Assembly (NCBI GenBank): GCA_040357565.1
Contig: JBDODJ010000028.1
DNA length: 64,000 bases
Source of the DNA: Cercozoa sp. M6MM
Taxonomy: Eukaryota; Endomyxa: Ascetosporea
Reading direction: 5' to 3' (one strand)
Of this stretch, positions 39,387-52,812 are shown one piece after another (the first letter of the stretch is position 1; the number at the start of each line of letters is the position of its first letter). Made by a program: the position numbers and the translations under genes. The notes beneath the pieces were generated by a model that did not search any database, was not told the DNA's origin, and worked only from the letters and a program-made list of their open reading frames with translations.

Positions 39387-40224
39387 CTGGTCAACACAGC
39401 GGCGTGGCGCGACACAGCGGCGTTGCTGGAACAGCAGGGCGCTCGGGTGCGCGAAGTGTCACTGCCGGCGCTGCCTGCCTCGCTTGCCGCCTACTACGTG
39501 ATCGCTGCGGCCGAGGCTTCGAGCAACCTGGCCAGGTACGACGGCCTGCGGTACGGCCCTAGTGTCGATGCCAGTGACGAAGAGAACGTGCGCTCCTTGT
39601 TTGAGCACAACCGCACACTCGGCTTTGGGGACGAGGTACCTCCGCACGCACATGCATCATCATCGTCTCTTGAGCAAGTCTCTTGTGCAGGTGAAGCGAC
39701 GCATCTTGTTGGGCAACTTCGTGCTGTCGACGGCGTATGTCTGTTTCTGTCACTAGTAACAGATAGTCATGTCTTTGTGCTTTATGTTTGTGTCCGTGTA
39801 TGTGTGTACAGAGGCTACCAGGCTTTCTATGGGCGCGCGCAAAAGGTACGTCGTCTGTTCGCGCAGCAGGTGCGTCAGTGCATGCAGACCGAGTGCGACT
39901 TTTTGCTGACGCCGACGTGTCCCGATACGGCGCCGAGTCATGAGGCCTTGAGGCAACAGCGAGAGGACAATAGGGTACTATCCGATGTGCCGATATGTGA
40001 AATGATGATAACGTGTCTGTGAGTAGGCAGGAATTTTGGCAGTGGACGCATTCACGACGCTCGCGAACTTGGCGGGAGTGCCGGCCGTGTCGGTGCCGGG
40101 TGTAAACCTGCAGCGCCAAGGCAACAGTGCTCCCAGCTCGCTCGGCATGCAACTCATGGCACCGCACATGCAGGACAGTTGCATGCTGAATGCCGCCAGG
40201 TCGCTGCAAGAGTTGCTGCAGTGA
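38162..40224 (+). CDS. QRSL1/GatA: Glutamyl-tRNA(Gln) amidotransferase subunit A, mitochondrial
   Basis: The amidase subunit of GatCAB releases ammonia from glutamine and helps convert Glu-tRNA(Gln) to Gln-tRNA(Gln) in organelles. Visible amidase signature: IAVKANISVKGAPS (catalytic Lys), SNMDEFGMGSHSDNSAHG, SPGGSSGGSA (Ser) and ALGSDTGGSVRQPASYCGVV (nucleophile Ser), giving an intact Ser-cisSer-Lys triad. Further exons: YGRLSRHGLVSYASSLDSIG, FGWQGVTIGIPAECQVQELP, DEENVRSLFEHNRTLGFGDE, YQAFYGRAQKVR, FLLTPTCPDTAPS and TTLANLAGVPAVSVPGVNL, ending at TGA 40222-40224. GT-rich introns lie at about 38848-38920 and 39335-39382. The N-terminal exon (ATG 38162, or a later ATG near 38250) is uncertain. 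Confidence 0.94.
39335..39382 (+). repeat. (GT)n microsatellite in a GatA intron
   Basis: Nearly pure GT between the PADVVGAFG and NTAAWRDTAALL exons. Confidence 0.9.
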
Positions 40225-40702
40225 TTTGGACCGGGCCTCGCCGAGCACTGACGTGAGTGAGCGCTGCGTTCGACAATCATGATATACCGAAACGAAACTG
40301 AACAGGAACTCACGTCATGGCACTAAACGAAAGAGATTTAAACCGACAAGAACTCATGTTAACTTTTATTTAGCTAGTTCGGCACGTACTACGCTACACG
40401 ACAATATACGTTTAGGTAACGTAACCGACCTTGAAAAAGATGTCCTGGGGAGTTAGTGAGTTGGGTCTTTTCGGAAACGAACCAAGCAGTGCCTCTGCAC
40501 CAGTCTGGGATGGGAAGATGTCCTGGAGGAACTTCAAAAACGGAGTTGGGTGGCTCCACCCTAGGCGGCCATCCGCTTGTGACCCAACCCACACCAGGAC
40601 TAGTACAGCGAAACTACGAAACTACATGGTGCACTGTTGGTTTCTGAGTAGACTGAACTAACTAACTACCGTTTGGGGTTTGCATGCCACCGCACGATTA
40701 AT
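40225..40702. other. Convergent intergenic region with 12-bp direct repeats
   Basis: Between the GatA stop and the end of the UBZ4 locus. aagatgtcctgg occurs at 40437-40448 and 40515-40526. A minus-strand frame (40594-40412) has an internal echo (LQDIFPSQTG / TPQDIFFKVG) that mirrors those DNA repeats; it might be a small exon but has no domain. The second 31-bp repeat copy (40636-40666) is also here. Confidence 0.5.
40636..40666 (+). repeat. 31-bp dispersed repeat, copy 2
   Basis: Identical over 31 bases to the minus strand of 21467-21437, beginning gttggtttctgagtagactg and ending aactaactaac. Confidence 0.85.
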
Positions 40703-43243
40703 GTATATTGTGCCACTGCCGCACTGCTGTGTCCATGTAAACTTCGCGTGGCAGAGGTGTGTGCCGTTGCCGAATGATGTTCCTGCAACGCACGGTAAAT
40801 AAATTTATACAGAACAGTCGGAAAAAAACGCACCGCGAGTACAGCTCAATCGGTCGAGCGAGTTTTGCAAAAGTGCGTCGTCGTTCCTTTTCGCTGTCCG
40901 ACAGCTCAGTCTTCTCGCTGCTTGTTAGTAGAAACTCAAGCGACGAAACACGCAGCCGAGACAGAAAAGGGAATGTTACACGGGACGAAATGCCTCGCGA
41001 CGCTGGTTGCACGAGGATCGGAAAGACCAAATCAAGGACTTAAGCGTTTCCAAGTCCACTCCTTCTTGAATGGCCTGGACATAAAAACACATACTCTTGC
41101 TTGCTTCAATACATACCACGGCGCCTTAGTCTGAATCACCAGATCTTGAGCCATGTTGGAGCAGTGGAAGTCGATTCCGCTACTCAAAGCAAATCAGGCA
41201 GCATCTACATGCGCGTCTCAAGACTGATGTATTATATTATAAATATACCTCGTCAGCAAGTCTCGTGCTTCCGGTGGAAGGACACTTTCAAGCGAACTAT
41301 TACCCCACAGACGTAAATACAACAGGGTTGATACCAGGGTAAGACAGCGTACACAGGTGTCGTGGGCGTCTTTTCTTCAAGCCAGAGCATCCAGTCCTTG
41401 CCGTCTTCTGCAATTTGAATACAAAAAACACAACAAACAGTGTATCCCAAAACTGCGAAGCACCTCTGGGTCGCAAAAATCGCTCCATCCAGACCAAGGC
41501 AGCGCGTCGTAGCATCAGAACGTCACCCTTCATGCCGCCAAACGACGCACGCATCATGAGAGCCGCGCTAGTGGAAATATGTCATCTGAAAGCACACAGT
41601 TATTGGATACGGATACAAGAAACGGACGTACACAAGTGAGGCAGCTTTCGGGTGCTCGCTCATTAATCGTTTGAATTCCGGGTTGCGCAACGTCGTGCCT
41701 GTCAGACTGCGCTCAGTGATACTCGCATGCCAGGGTACGCTGTCCCTCTCGGCATTGCTGCAGGTCGACGCGAGTGCAGTCAACACGTGCGACAGGTGGC
41801 ACTGGCGCAGCTGGAATTTTTTCGTACTCGCCGCCAGCATAAGCCACACGACAGCATCTACATCGCTGATGAGTAGATAGACAGCACAGCCCACACTTCA
41901 GGTTTACCAAAGAAAGGCGACAGCATGGCATCTTCCATAATGATCACCTGTGCAGACAACATCCAGGGTATGACACATTTGCAGGCTAGTGGGGTGGCTT
42001 GTGTTACGGGCAGGCGACGCAACAACTCTTGCGGTGTCACAGCCTGCATCAGCAGCAGACTCAATCGCACCTGGACCACGAACAAAACAAAATAAAAAAA
42101 CAGCAACGTCTATGGTAGTACACTAGGAATAGTGAGGCAGATACAGCACTGCGTGTTTGACCCCGTCGAACAGCCTTTTGCACCATAGATTTCAGCTGCG
42201 AAGGTGCTACAAATGAGGCACTCTACCTTCGTATCAAAAATGAAGTAATCGCGTAACACGTACAGAAACGATAGTGTCGTTGAATGTCGTTCGTGTGTCG
42301 GTTTAAAACAACAGCGTCGCTCGTTTTTACGTCGGTGAAATTCTGCAATCACGGAATGTTTAAAGTCCACAAAATCGGCTATTGTGCAATCTACCAAGTC
42401 GCCGTGTTGCATACAAACACAGGTGCAGTGATTTCCGGAGTCGCTGTGACCACCATCGGTGTCATCAGTAGAACACAAGACAATATGCTCGTGCAGCCAG
42501 ACGCGTGTGCGTTTCTGATCAGCTTCGCGGACTGCAACGCTTCCAAAGTACTTACTCACCTCGCGCACGCTACAGAACACAAAATACTGTGCTCCAACAC
42601 ATTGTACAAACTAATGACAAAACCGAGTAGGCGTTGCGTTGTTCTCTCCACACGGCACAACGCGAAAGTGGGGTCGACTGGTCGGCAAAAACGATCGCTC
42701 CTGCTCGCTGTGCTCGGTTTCTGGTTGCTTCATCTTCCGAGTAGGCCAGAGAAGTCCGGAATCACGCACATGAACTGTTACTCTGCGCACGCGTACTGCG
42801 TGGGGACAAGAGTGCGACGCTCTCTCGGCTGAGGGTGCACAGTGCAACACAAGGTGGAAGTCGAGCGCAGCATCGCAACGAGCGTTCTTTTGAAAGGCCG
42901 CCGACGGCACGCCGCATCGCTTGAAAAACGGGTGCACCGGTCGCCCAGATTCCGTTTGATCAGCTTCTGCCGACAAATCGATGACGCACTGTCGCTTGCG
43001 CGGCCGGAATCCATCAAACGAACGTTTCTTTCTCCTTGTGACTGACTTCTTGTCCCTAAATAAACACACAGGCTGTGTTGACGAAAACGATTCTGTTTTA
43101 TCAACGATCAGATTATCATACAGGCACCGATTGACGTGCCGTTCTATTGTCTCGACAGAATAAACGCCTTCACAGCAGGGACATGTTGGCATAGCAGTAG
43201 CACAGCCATGAACACACGTGGGCCGCGGTTCCTTTGCGGTCAT
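40703..43243 (-). CDS. UBZ4-type zinc-finger protein locus (one or two genes, exons partly resolved)
   Basis: Start ATG 43243 (MTAKEPRPTCVHG). Residues about 20-45 contain CPCCEGVYSVETIERHVNRC, a C2HC UBZ4/Rad18-like ubiquitin-binding finger of DNA-damage proteins. Then come basic DKKSVTRRKKRSFDGFRPRK (an NLS-like patch) and PVHPFFKRCG. Further left, probable exons are DQKRTRVWLHEHIVLCSTDD (42530-42340), VRLSLLLMQAVTPQELLRRL and IIMEDAMLSPFFGK (42072-41908), LAASTKKFQLRQCHLSHVLT (41860-41670), GMKGDVLMLRRAALVWMERF, WMLWLEEKTPTTPVYAVLPW, GIDFHCSNMAQDLVIQTKAP (41190-41120), KERRRTFAKLARPIELYSR, and terminal PREVYMDTAVRQWHNIH (stop about 40703). Whether all belong to one transcript is unknown. 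The rest of the protein is not recognised; a role in DNA repair is inferred from the finger alone. Confidence 0.5.
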
Positions 43244-43446
43244 GCAGCCACCGCGTTTTGTATTTTTCGGCAACTTTGTTTCAACTACAGTACTCCTGTT
43301 TCTCCATGCCGGTGCCTGTTTTTGCACTGTTTTGCAGGCGTTAAGGAGTTTACACTAACGTTTTAGGCTGTTTGCACGACCAGCACTGCCTGAAAGTACA
43401 ACCCAACCCAGAACTGCACCGTGGGCGTGGCGAAACCCTGTGCACG

Positions 43447-45655
43447 ATGCGAGACAAAAATAGCTCACCATGTGGCGCCGAACGGCGCACAGTGACGCCA
43501 CTTTTGATAGAAGATGACGAGACTGCTACTGTGCGCGAACAACGCGGGATTTTGGGCAAGTTGGGTCGATTCTTTCGTAGCTTTGCTCCCACGGCCAGTT
43601 CAGAGGAGCTTGATGTCCGCGTCGCATCGACACCCGAAGAGGTACGAGTACTGTATTCTAACACCTGATTAAAGAGACGATAGCTTTTGTAGCTCGCGCA
43701 AATTGCGACGACTCGGCATTTCAACTTCGGTATTTCAACAAATCGCAGCGTTTTTGTGGATCGGAAAAATACGGAATAAAATAGTGTTGGCTTTGCTTGT
43801 ATCGTAGATTTTAGCATGACTGCACCAGACACTGAGAAGGAACAAATAAGCGTCTTAATTTCGGTAAACTTGTTCAGCTCGCAGTTCAGGGTTGTTGTAC
43901 AGTTTACCTGTATATTGACCTTCAACCAAACTTTTCGTGAGTTTGTGGAATTTACGTGCCTATATGAGGCGACTGCCTCAATTCTTGTCCGTTCGCTGCA
44001 TGGCTCGGTCGAGTGCTTCTAGCCAACACCACCTTCATGCTTGTCAATCGAATCAAATCTTTGCGTGTGCAGCCACGTCATGGCGAGCGCGAAATAGTGC
44101 TGCACCTGCCGGTGCTATCACCGAGCAACAACAGCAACGACAATAACAGCACCAGCAGTGGCAGTAGCAACAGTCGAAGCAATAGTTGCAGAAACAAGAG
44201 CAGAGACGTCGATGACAGTACAACACTTGGTAAGACAGACACGCTGAAAAGCACAAATATTGAAGCTAGCGAAATCGACGAAGACGATGAACTGTGTTGC
44301 CGTTACTGCTACGAGGATCTCCCCTCGGATGCTCACAACTTCAGCGTGTATATGATCCTTAGCTTGCCTGGCTGATTTGTTGTTTAGTTTCTATCATGCG
44401 CAACGGTATGTATATGGCATGTTTAGGTGCCACTGTAGCGGCATGCTGTGTCGTTTGTGCCTTCAGGTGAATTAAGTTTTAATGTGGTTCCTGGTGTGAT
44501 GCTATGTTATCGTGTTGTGTCATATCTAACCGTGTGGGTTCGCAGAGAGAACTGGCACTCACACTGAGTAGACAGAACGGCGTAATGCAATGCACTGTAT
44601 GCAAGTACGAGCCTGCGGTCACACGATCGCTCTCTGCATCTGGTGCATTTTACATCTCAGCGCAGTCACTCTGATTTTATAATTGTACATGCTAAGCTTT
44701 CATCTCGCTGTCGTGTCGCTCGGTACTCATTGCAGTTCTAAATCACCGAGAGTTCTTTGTTGTTATGCTTTGTTGTGCATGTCGACGCATATATACAGTT
44801 TTTGCGATCGATGCTGCTTCGACGTCGTCCTGGTGGCATGGGAGCTGGCGAAGTTATCTACTTTATCATGTTGCAACTTGGCATGATGGTAATTTACTTA
44901 CCGGTTCATCTGTCCTTTTATATTTGAAGTCCGAATGGTCTTCTAGGGATGGTTGCTTTTGTCTGCGCTGTGCTTTTCTCCCAATAGCAACTTTGGCACC
45001 GTCAACGTGAGTACGGTACTCTTGCTTGACACTTGCGTATCGAGTGTGGTCGACCTCGTGTCCGTTGATTTAGATGTCTCAAATAGTACTGGCTCGGACT
45101 GGCAGTTGTGTGTCTCGACGCGCTCATTGCAGTCGCTTTGATGTAAACGAGCCAATGGATTTCCAATTCAGTATCAAACCTATCATAAGTTTACACCACA
45201 CATGCAGGTACATCTTTGGAGGGTTACCACGTGTGAGACATAGCGTTTCGCCGCTACCCCTGTGCGCGGCCTACATTGTACCTTACGCTACACTGCCTCG
45301 TGATCGCACGATGCCATCTGTGTGGTTTGATTCGTGAGCACAGGTTCGCGCGTGGTTGATGTCACGCTGGCACAATGACTTTGCGAGTTGGAAGCTTAGC
45401 TCTCCAAACAGCTTTGTTTTTTACGCGGTTCGATCCTTATCTTCGCTGTCAAATGTTGCATCCTATATGTTTCCCACCGTGCAGGTTTGGTTGCTGTCGT
45501 TATGTGGAGCCTCTGGATTCTTCGTACTGTGGATACGCCTGGTGCGTCGCATTGCGCTCCGTATGTTCACCGTCCATGCCGGTCTGTACGTCGATTCACG
45601 AGGTCCGTTCAAGCTCAGCGAAATCTCGCGGACATTGCAGACTCAGAATCAATGA
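43447..45655 (+). CDS. RING-CH-like zinc-finger membrane protein (putative E3 ubiquitin ligase)
   Basis: ATG 43447 opens a cytosolic N-terminus (TVTPLLIEDDETATV, GKLGRFFRSFAPTASSEELD). After an intron comes PRHGEREIVLHLPV and a Ser/Asn-rich stretch, then DDELCCRYCYEDLPSDAHNF. The next exon gives CHCSGMLCRLCLQ and the next LTLSRQNGVMQCTVCKYEP. The spacing C-x2-C...C-x-C...C-x2-C...C-x2-C resembles the RING-CH (MARCH) finger, but the usual H-x2-C pair reads CRLC. Downstream exons are hydrophobic and poorly resolved. The last open frame (about 45343-45655) contains WLLSLCGASGFFVLWIRLVR and ends LSEISRTLQTQNQ. Base composition here is AT-richer than in neighbouring genes. Confidence 0.55.
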
Positions 45656-45924
45656 CACATGACGGCATCCGATCCGCCACGGTCGACACGATGGATAGCT
45701 TTTGCAGTACTACTGATTACTTTCCTCACTGGCAGTCGAAATCGCCAAATACGTTGTACATTCGGTAGACTTTTTGCTCCTAGACTATTATTGGTCGGCG
45801 CTCTACATGAAGACAATACACCTTAAATTCAGCGATTTTTACTCATGCATCGCGTTTTAGAGTGCCAAATGACGGGTTGGATACTGACTCTTCCTTCGTT
45901 TAAAACTAAAATCAGTAAAATCCG
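45656..45924. other. Short convergent spacer
   Basis: Between the RING-like stop and the ankyrin gene stop; AT-rich, nothing noted. Confidence 0.5.
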
Positions 45925-46805
45925 TCACGTCAGCTCATTGCCAAGAATGACAGCTTCTGGGTTCGCGAGCAGGTCATCCACATCGCGAAGCGAAACCACC
46001 TATCAACAAACAATTATTTACAGTTTTTAAACAATTAAACCACCTATCAACAAACAATTATCATCGCGAAGCATACATGATCTCCGTATCCGTACTCCAA
46101 AATAATGCTCAGTGCATCCTGCGATACGTTAAACCGCTGTCTCATCTGCTGCACCACTTCCACGGCTCGCACACGCAATTGCGCACGCATGCAAAAGTAC
46201 ACCAAGTCGCTACAAGAGGAAGTCAGGCACACATGTATCTGTTTTCGACCTCAATCGCCGACACATACACACGCCGTAACGCAAAGTTACCCGGTTGATG
46301 TAAGCGTGTAATGCTTCCGAGGCGAGAGTACACGCATGCACTTGGCTACATACAACTCGCCTGGCTTAGGCTGAGCCTCCTGTGCCATTAAAATCACGCG
46401 ATGGCTGGCCGAATTCATTCATTCGCATAAATTGATGCTACCAGAAGTTGTTGCCGGCGACGAAAGTACTCTGTGCTGCTAATCCCTGGACAGCAATTTC
46501 TTCAGAGACACCCGCAACAACACGAGATAAACTGAAGAAAAACACTAAGTGTACCATCAAAAGAGTTCAGGACACCAGCGTCCTGGCACACCACTCCTGT
46601 GAAGGCACGATCCAGCAGCGTAGCAACTGCTTTCTACACTCAGAACACTTGCATCACGCAAAGAGCAAAGGGGCAACTCAAAATTTGAAGGCACCGGCAA
46701 CAGCGGCAAGCCGTTGTCATGCAAGCCTTGCAGCAGCAATGTGGCAATATGCCACGCACGGTGCAGCGATCGACAGTCCATCTTGGTGTCTGGCTCGGCT
46801 CCTGT

Positions 46806-46844
<39 letters not shown>

Positions 46845-47993
46845 TTGTAACAAAAGGTTAAAACATCTACGCGCAAGAGCACGAGTCAAAGCCGGGTACC
46901 GAACCACTCGCGGGCGCCGACCCAAGAATAAAAGCGCTTAAAGAATGCGCTCTCATCAAAGCCCACGCACGTGTTGGGTCGAGTGTGCAACTCCAGCTCC
47001 AGCAATCGCACAGCTCGTTGCATGCGACGCAGACGAAACTGCATGTCTCGACGTAGTGCCCCTGTAGACGATACATTTCATGACGCCAGGGTTTCGTTTA
47101 AAGGGAGGGCGGTGTACCCACGTTGTTTTCCCCAAAGCCCGCGTTCGCAAGCGATGGACGCGCTTTAAGTGCCTGCAGCACCACTTGCAGACCTACACAA
47201 CGCAGCGAGGATAATGAGCACATCAGACAAGATGCACACAAGCGGACACACAAGAGTGCAGTCAGTGTCGTACCATATCCCACAGGTTGCGGCGACAGCA
47301 GTGGTTGCAGCGAGAAAACGCGACGCACCGCGCGTAGCAAGCGTTGGCACTCGATTGGCGCCAGAGGCAGCAATAGTGTCGTAATCATCTTTGAAAAGGT
47401 ACCAAATAAAAACAGCATACACGTACAGAAACGCTGCAGGAACAAAGCTACAGTTCGCTGGAAGGAGATGACCACCTCGTGGTCCGGACTGACGCTCATG
47501 TCGAAAGAGTGATTGTTGCTACGCATAGTCACATTGGCCCACGTCCAAGACATTGCAGAAAAACGAGCACCAAGCAAACGAGACAACGCGAGCTAACACG
47601 TGCACTTGCAGTCGGTTGACGTAGTCAACTTCAAGTCCACCGTCGGGCAGTCGCACCTGACGACACAGCGGAAAGTCATCGAGCTCGTCTTCCTCGCAGT
47701 CGTCGTCGTAGCCACTGGTGAGACATACGGCCACCATTGCCGGTGACGCAACTATGCACATACATCGGGCTACACACACAGACACACAGACACACAGACA
47801 CACAGACACACAGACAAACACCTCAAGTTAGGACAGTGGTACAGCAACCAGCCTGCAAGAGCAGGTCTACGCACTCGAAGTGGCCCAGCGACGCCGCCAG
47901 CGTGCCGAGCGTATTTCGGTGCCGAGACGGTTGCTTCTGCTGCATCGTGATCGAGCTTGGTCCGCGACCTGCCTGTTGGCAGAGTCGCATGCA

Positions 47994-48044
<51 letters not shown>

Positions 48045-49737
48045 GCATGGTGCATAGTAGTGTATGCAGTACAGCGGCGCGTTTTTGAGGCAAGTGGAGC
48101 GATGAGTTGCGCTCGAACAGGGTGCGCCGCGTGCGAATGTCGTCCAAGGGGACGTCGATGCTGCAGATGCAAGTACAAACACAAAGGTACAGACAAGTGC
48201 AGACAAAGATAGCCAGTACTGTGCGAGCAGCATGGCGAGAAGTTCCGGGTCGTTCTCGAGAACAGCGCTACGTAAAACGTTTCTGTTCGGCTACTCAAAT
48301 ATCCAAAGTATCCTGGAACGCAAACACAGTCACACGGCAGAGCAAGCAAAAAGAGTGCTACCACGACGGTATTGGAGTCGAAGAGCGGCGCATCACGACG
48401 CGACATTATCGGATCGACCACTGCCCGAGCATGTGGCCCAGGAAGCGACTTGAGCACTCGTAGACACTCATCAATCACTCGGATCCACTGCGGCAGTGCA
48501 ACGAACACATCAAGCACAGTAACTCAGACACTAAAGTGACATACCTGCGAAGCGCCAGTATCATCGCCGACTTGACGCAGCTTATGAACGTTCTCGCACA
48601 TCGACAGCAACAAATAACTGCTGCGATACATGAGCGTATCGCGCACCAAATCCCTGTGAGGACACGACAGGCACCATGTGAACTGACTGCCGTTAAAAGT
48701 ATCAACACAGAAAGACGGAAATCTACCGATGCGCAACAAGATGTTTCCATGCCACACATGTACAACCAACGCTGAAACTCTGCAAGGTCATTGGAGCCAC
48801 CGTAACAGACAAAAGGGACAAAGCAGTAGAATGCCGTGGTACCAAAATTGCTGCCGAAAGAAGACGCCACCAATGCGTGTGCGGTTTCTCGATACTGCTC
48901 GCCTTTTTTCGGCTAGTTTCGCTTCTTTTGCTGTCTCCTGCGACACCCTCGGTGGCAGTGTCAGTGTTACAAATAAACACGTCGCCGCGTTCCATGCACA
49001 GCTACAATGACGCCGAATCTCACCGAGACTCCACTAGCTGACACACGAAGAAATTACCCGCAGAGCCTGAGTGTTGCCGCTGCGTGCAAGTGCTGTCACC
49101 ATCTGACGTCGCTGTGCTCACAACAGTCGTGTCAATGTTGTGAGATGACAAACACTTCATTGACGTAGAAAGGGTGAAGTCAAGCACAACGAACCACAGC
49201 AGGCTGGGCTAAACTGAGGTGCTCGATAATTCGAGCCAACGCCTCGCGGTCTGACGCGTACCTAGCGCACTAAGACACGCAGAAACACATACAGGCAGTC
49301 AGATACGGAGAAGAAAAGGACACACAGCGATCTGCAAGGCCAGTTTCCGTTGCGAGATTAAGAAATCGCTACACACTCAAACAGGTGAATTTCTTTCTCA
49401 AAATCAATTGTTTTTCAAGGCGGAGAATGTACTATCGCATGACGAGTGTTTGCGAAGCTAGGTGCGAAAATCCGTGCGTTCGCTGCGTTAGTTGGTACGC
49501 AGCTTCCAGCAAGGCAAGAATAGTGCTGCACGTCGCTGCGCACAGCACGCACAGGTGGTAGGTACACTCACGACCACAAAGACTAAAGACAAACGACAAA
49601 GTACACTTGTGATGCAGAGCCACAAACGTTAGCACAGTGAAGTCTGCCGCAAGAACAAACAAGAATAAACAAATACAACAAAATGTGGTGGAAGAGCAAG
49701 GTACTTTCACGAGCAAAGTATTTTGACGTGTCACGCA
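45925..49737 (-). CDS. Ankyrin-repeat protein with C-terminal helical region
   Basis: Many short minus-strand exons. Ankyrin-like pieces: TVLTFVALHHKC and ILALLEAAYQLTQRTHG (49637-49490), REALARIIEHLSLAQPAV (about 49255-49200), QMVTALARSGNTQALR (about 49105-49060), LVRDTLMYRSSYLLLSMCEN (about 48670-48560), IRVIDECLRVLKSLPGPHAR, and the clearest unit NTLGTLAASLGHFECVDLLL (about 47915-47850). Then PDGGLEVDYVNRLQVHVL, DHEVVISFQRTVALFLQRF, LPLAPIECQRLLRAVRRVF, ALRRDMQFRLRRMQRAVRLL and DESAFFKRFYSWVGA. The last exons are LRVRAVEVVQQMRQRFN and VVSLRDVDDLLANPEAVILG, stop at 45927-45925. The start is not fixed. The fold is likely a long repeat solenoid; the specific family and partner are unknown. 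(AT)n runs sit in introns at 46810-46842 and 47998-48043. Confidence 0.6.
46809..46842. repeat. (AT)n microsatellite, intronic
   Basis: Pure AT run in the ankyrin gene. Confidence 0.9.
47772..47821. repeat. (cacagaca)-type octamer repeat, intronic
   Basis: Tandem cacacaga/cacagaca units between two ankyrin-gene exons. Confidence 0.85.
47998..48043. repeat. (AT)n microsatellite, intronic
   Basis: About 45 bp of AT. Confidence 0.9.
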
Positions 49738-50504
49738 GCTGGAGGTGGCCAGCTGCAGGTGTACATTATTTCACTTGACAAAAATTCACAAAAACACAAC
49801 GCACGGGTCGAGTTTTCGTCGACAGGCCAATCAAAGCTCTTCTTTTGCCCAGCCGGTAGATCACACTCCGCGAGTTCTTCGCCTGCACAACAAAGACCAG
49901 CTGGATGGCAGGTTTCGTGCGCGCGAACTGCATCATTACCGAGGAATTCAAGCCAACTGTCAACCTTCGCATCGTACCTACCGCGCTTAGAGTATACTGG
50001 GCTGAGTATACATTTGCACATGTGAAGTTTACTCAAGGTTTCTGTTCGTCTCGATTTGGTATACTATGTCGCTGGCGCTCACTTGCGGCTACCACCAAAG
50101 GACACGATGCACAAGACATACTGGAAAATGACTTTTCCGTACTCCTTGCCGAGGGCCAGGTGCGCTCGATGAAACTCCCATTTGACACAGAAAAAACTCG
50201 GCCGTCTGACCAGGATCTATCGAAACGCCTACAGAACTGAGAGAGGGTGAAACTTAGAGCTTATAGCTGTACCTAGCAGCTACAGCAGTACATCTGTGAC
50301 GTTCCTGCTCAGACAGAGCACGAACAGCCGTGACGGGACCGGTCGGGGCGGCATCACACCGGCAGCAGTACGACCATCTCCGCATGTACGTACAGCTGTA
50401 TCCCAGGTACCGAGCATACGAAATGTGCTTCGACTGTAACGCAATTTGATTAAACATACACATACGTTCAGTTGGATCAACACGACACATAGACGCGCAA
50501 TAAA
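49738..50504. other. Spacer with a possible small plus-strand gene
   Basis: Plus-strand frame 49905-50239 has two stretches that look coding (MAGFVRANCIITEEFKPTVN, then AQDILENDFSVLLAEGQVRS) separated by sequence with a GTAC donor near 49974. No family is recognised, and a minus-strand 5' exon of the ankyrin gene cannot be excluded. Confidence 0.3.
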
Positions 50505-52455
<1,951 letters not shown>

Positions 52456-52812
52456 TATACTAAAAACACGCTGCTAGACACAAGCTTGAACCACAGTTTG
52501 ATTAATTTGCTGGCTTGTTTGATTCAACGAGTCGTTTGGCAGTACTGGACTGTACTCAGTCAGTACTGGACCGTTAAACCGAGTTATTGGCTACAAAAGA
52601 TTGGCACCAAAACAACAGCATGGTGTTTTGCCTGCTCTAAGCAGCCAGGCGCTGGTCTCTGTTCTTTTGCAAGCGGCTTGCAGGGTTATTGAGGTTGTTC
52701 TGAGACACAACACAGCAACACACAAGGAAGGTACCCAAAGGTAGATGATGGTCAGTTTTGGTCCCGCCGAAGCGTCACGATCTGTCCGTCATACCTGCGA
52801 GTGGTTCTACAG
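52456..52812. promoter_or_regulatory. Divergent intergenic region (thiolase / unknown membrane protein)
   Basis: About 350 bp between opposed starts. It contains a near-palindromic pair cagtactggac (52546-52556 and 52562-52572), a direct repeat with AGTACT centres; function unknown. Confidence 0.4.

Noticed and set aside
40837..40880. tRNA-like D-arm sequence (agctcaatcggtcgagc)
   Set aside because: No matching acceptor stem, anticodon arm or T-arm follows; the stretch reads as coding (AKLARPIELYSR) on the minus strand.
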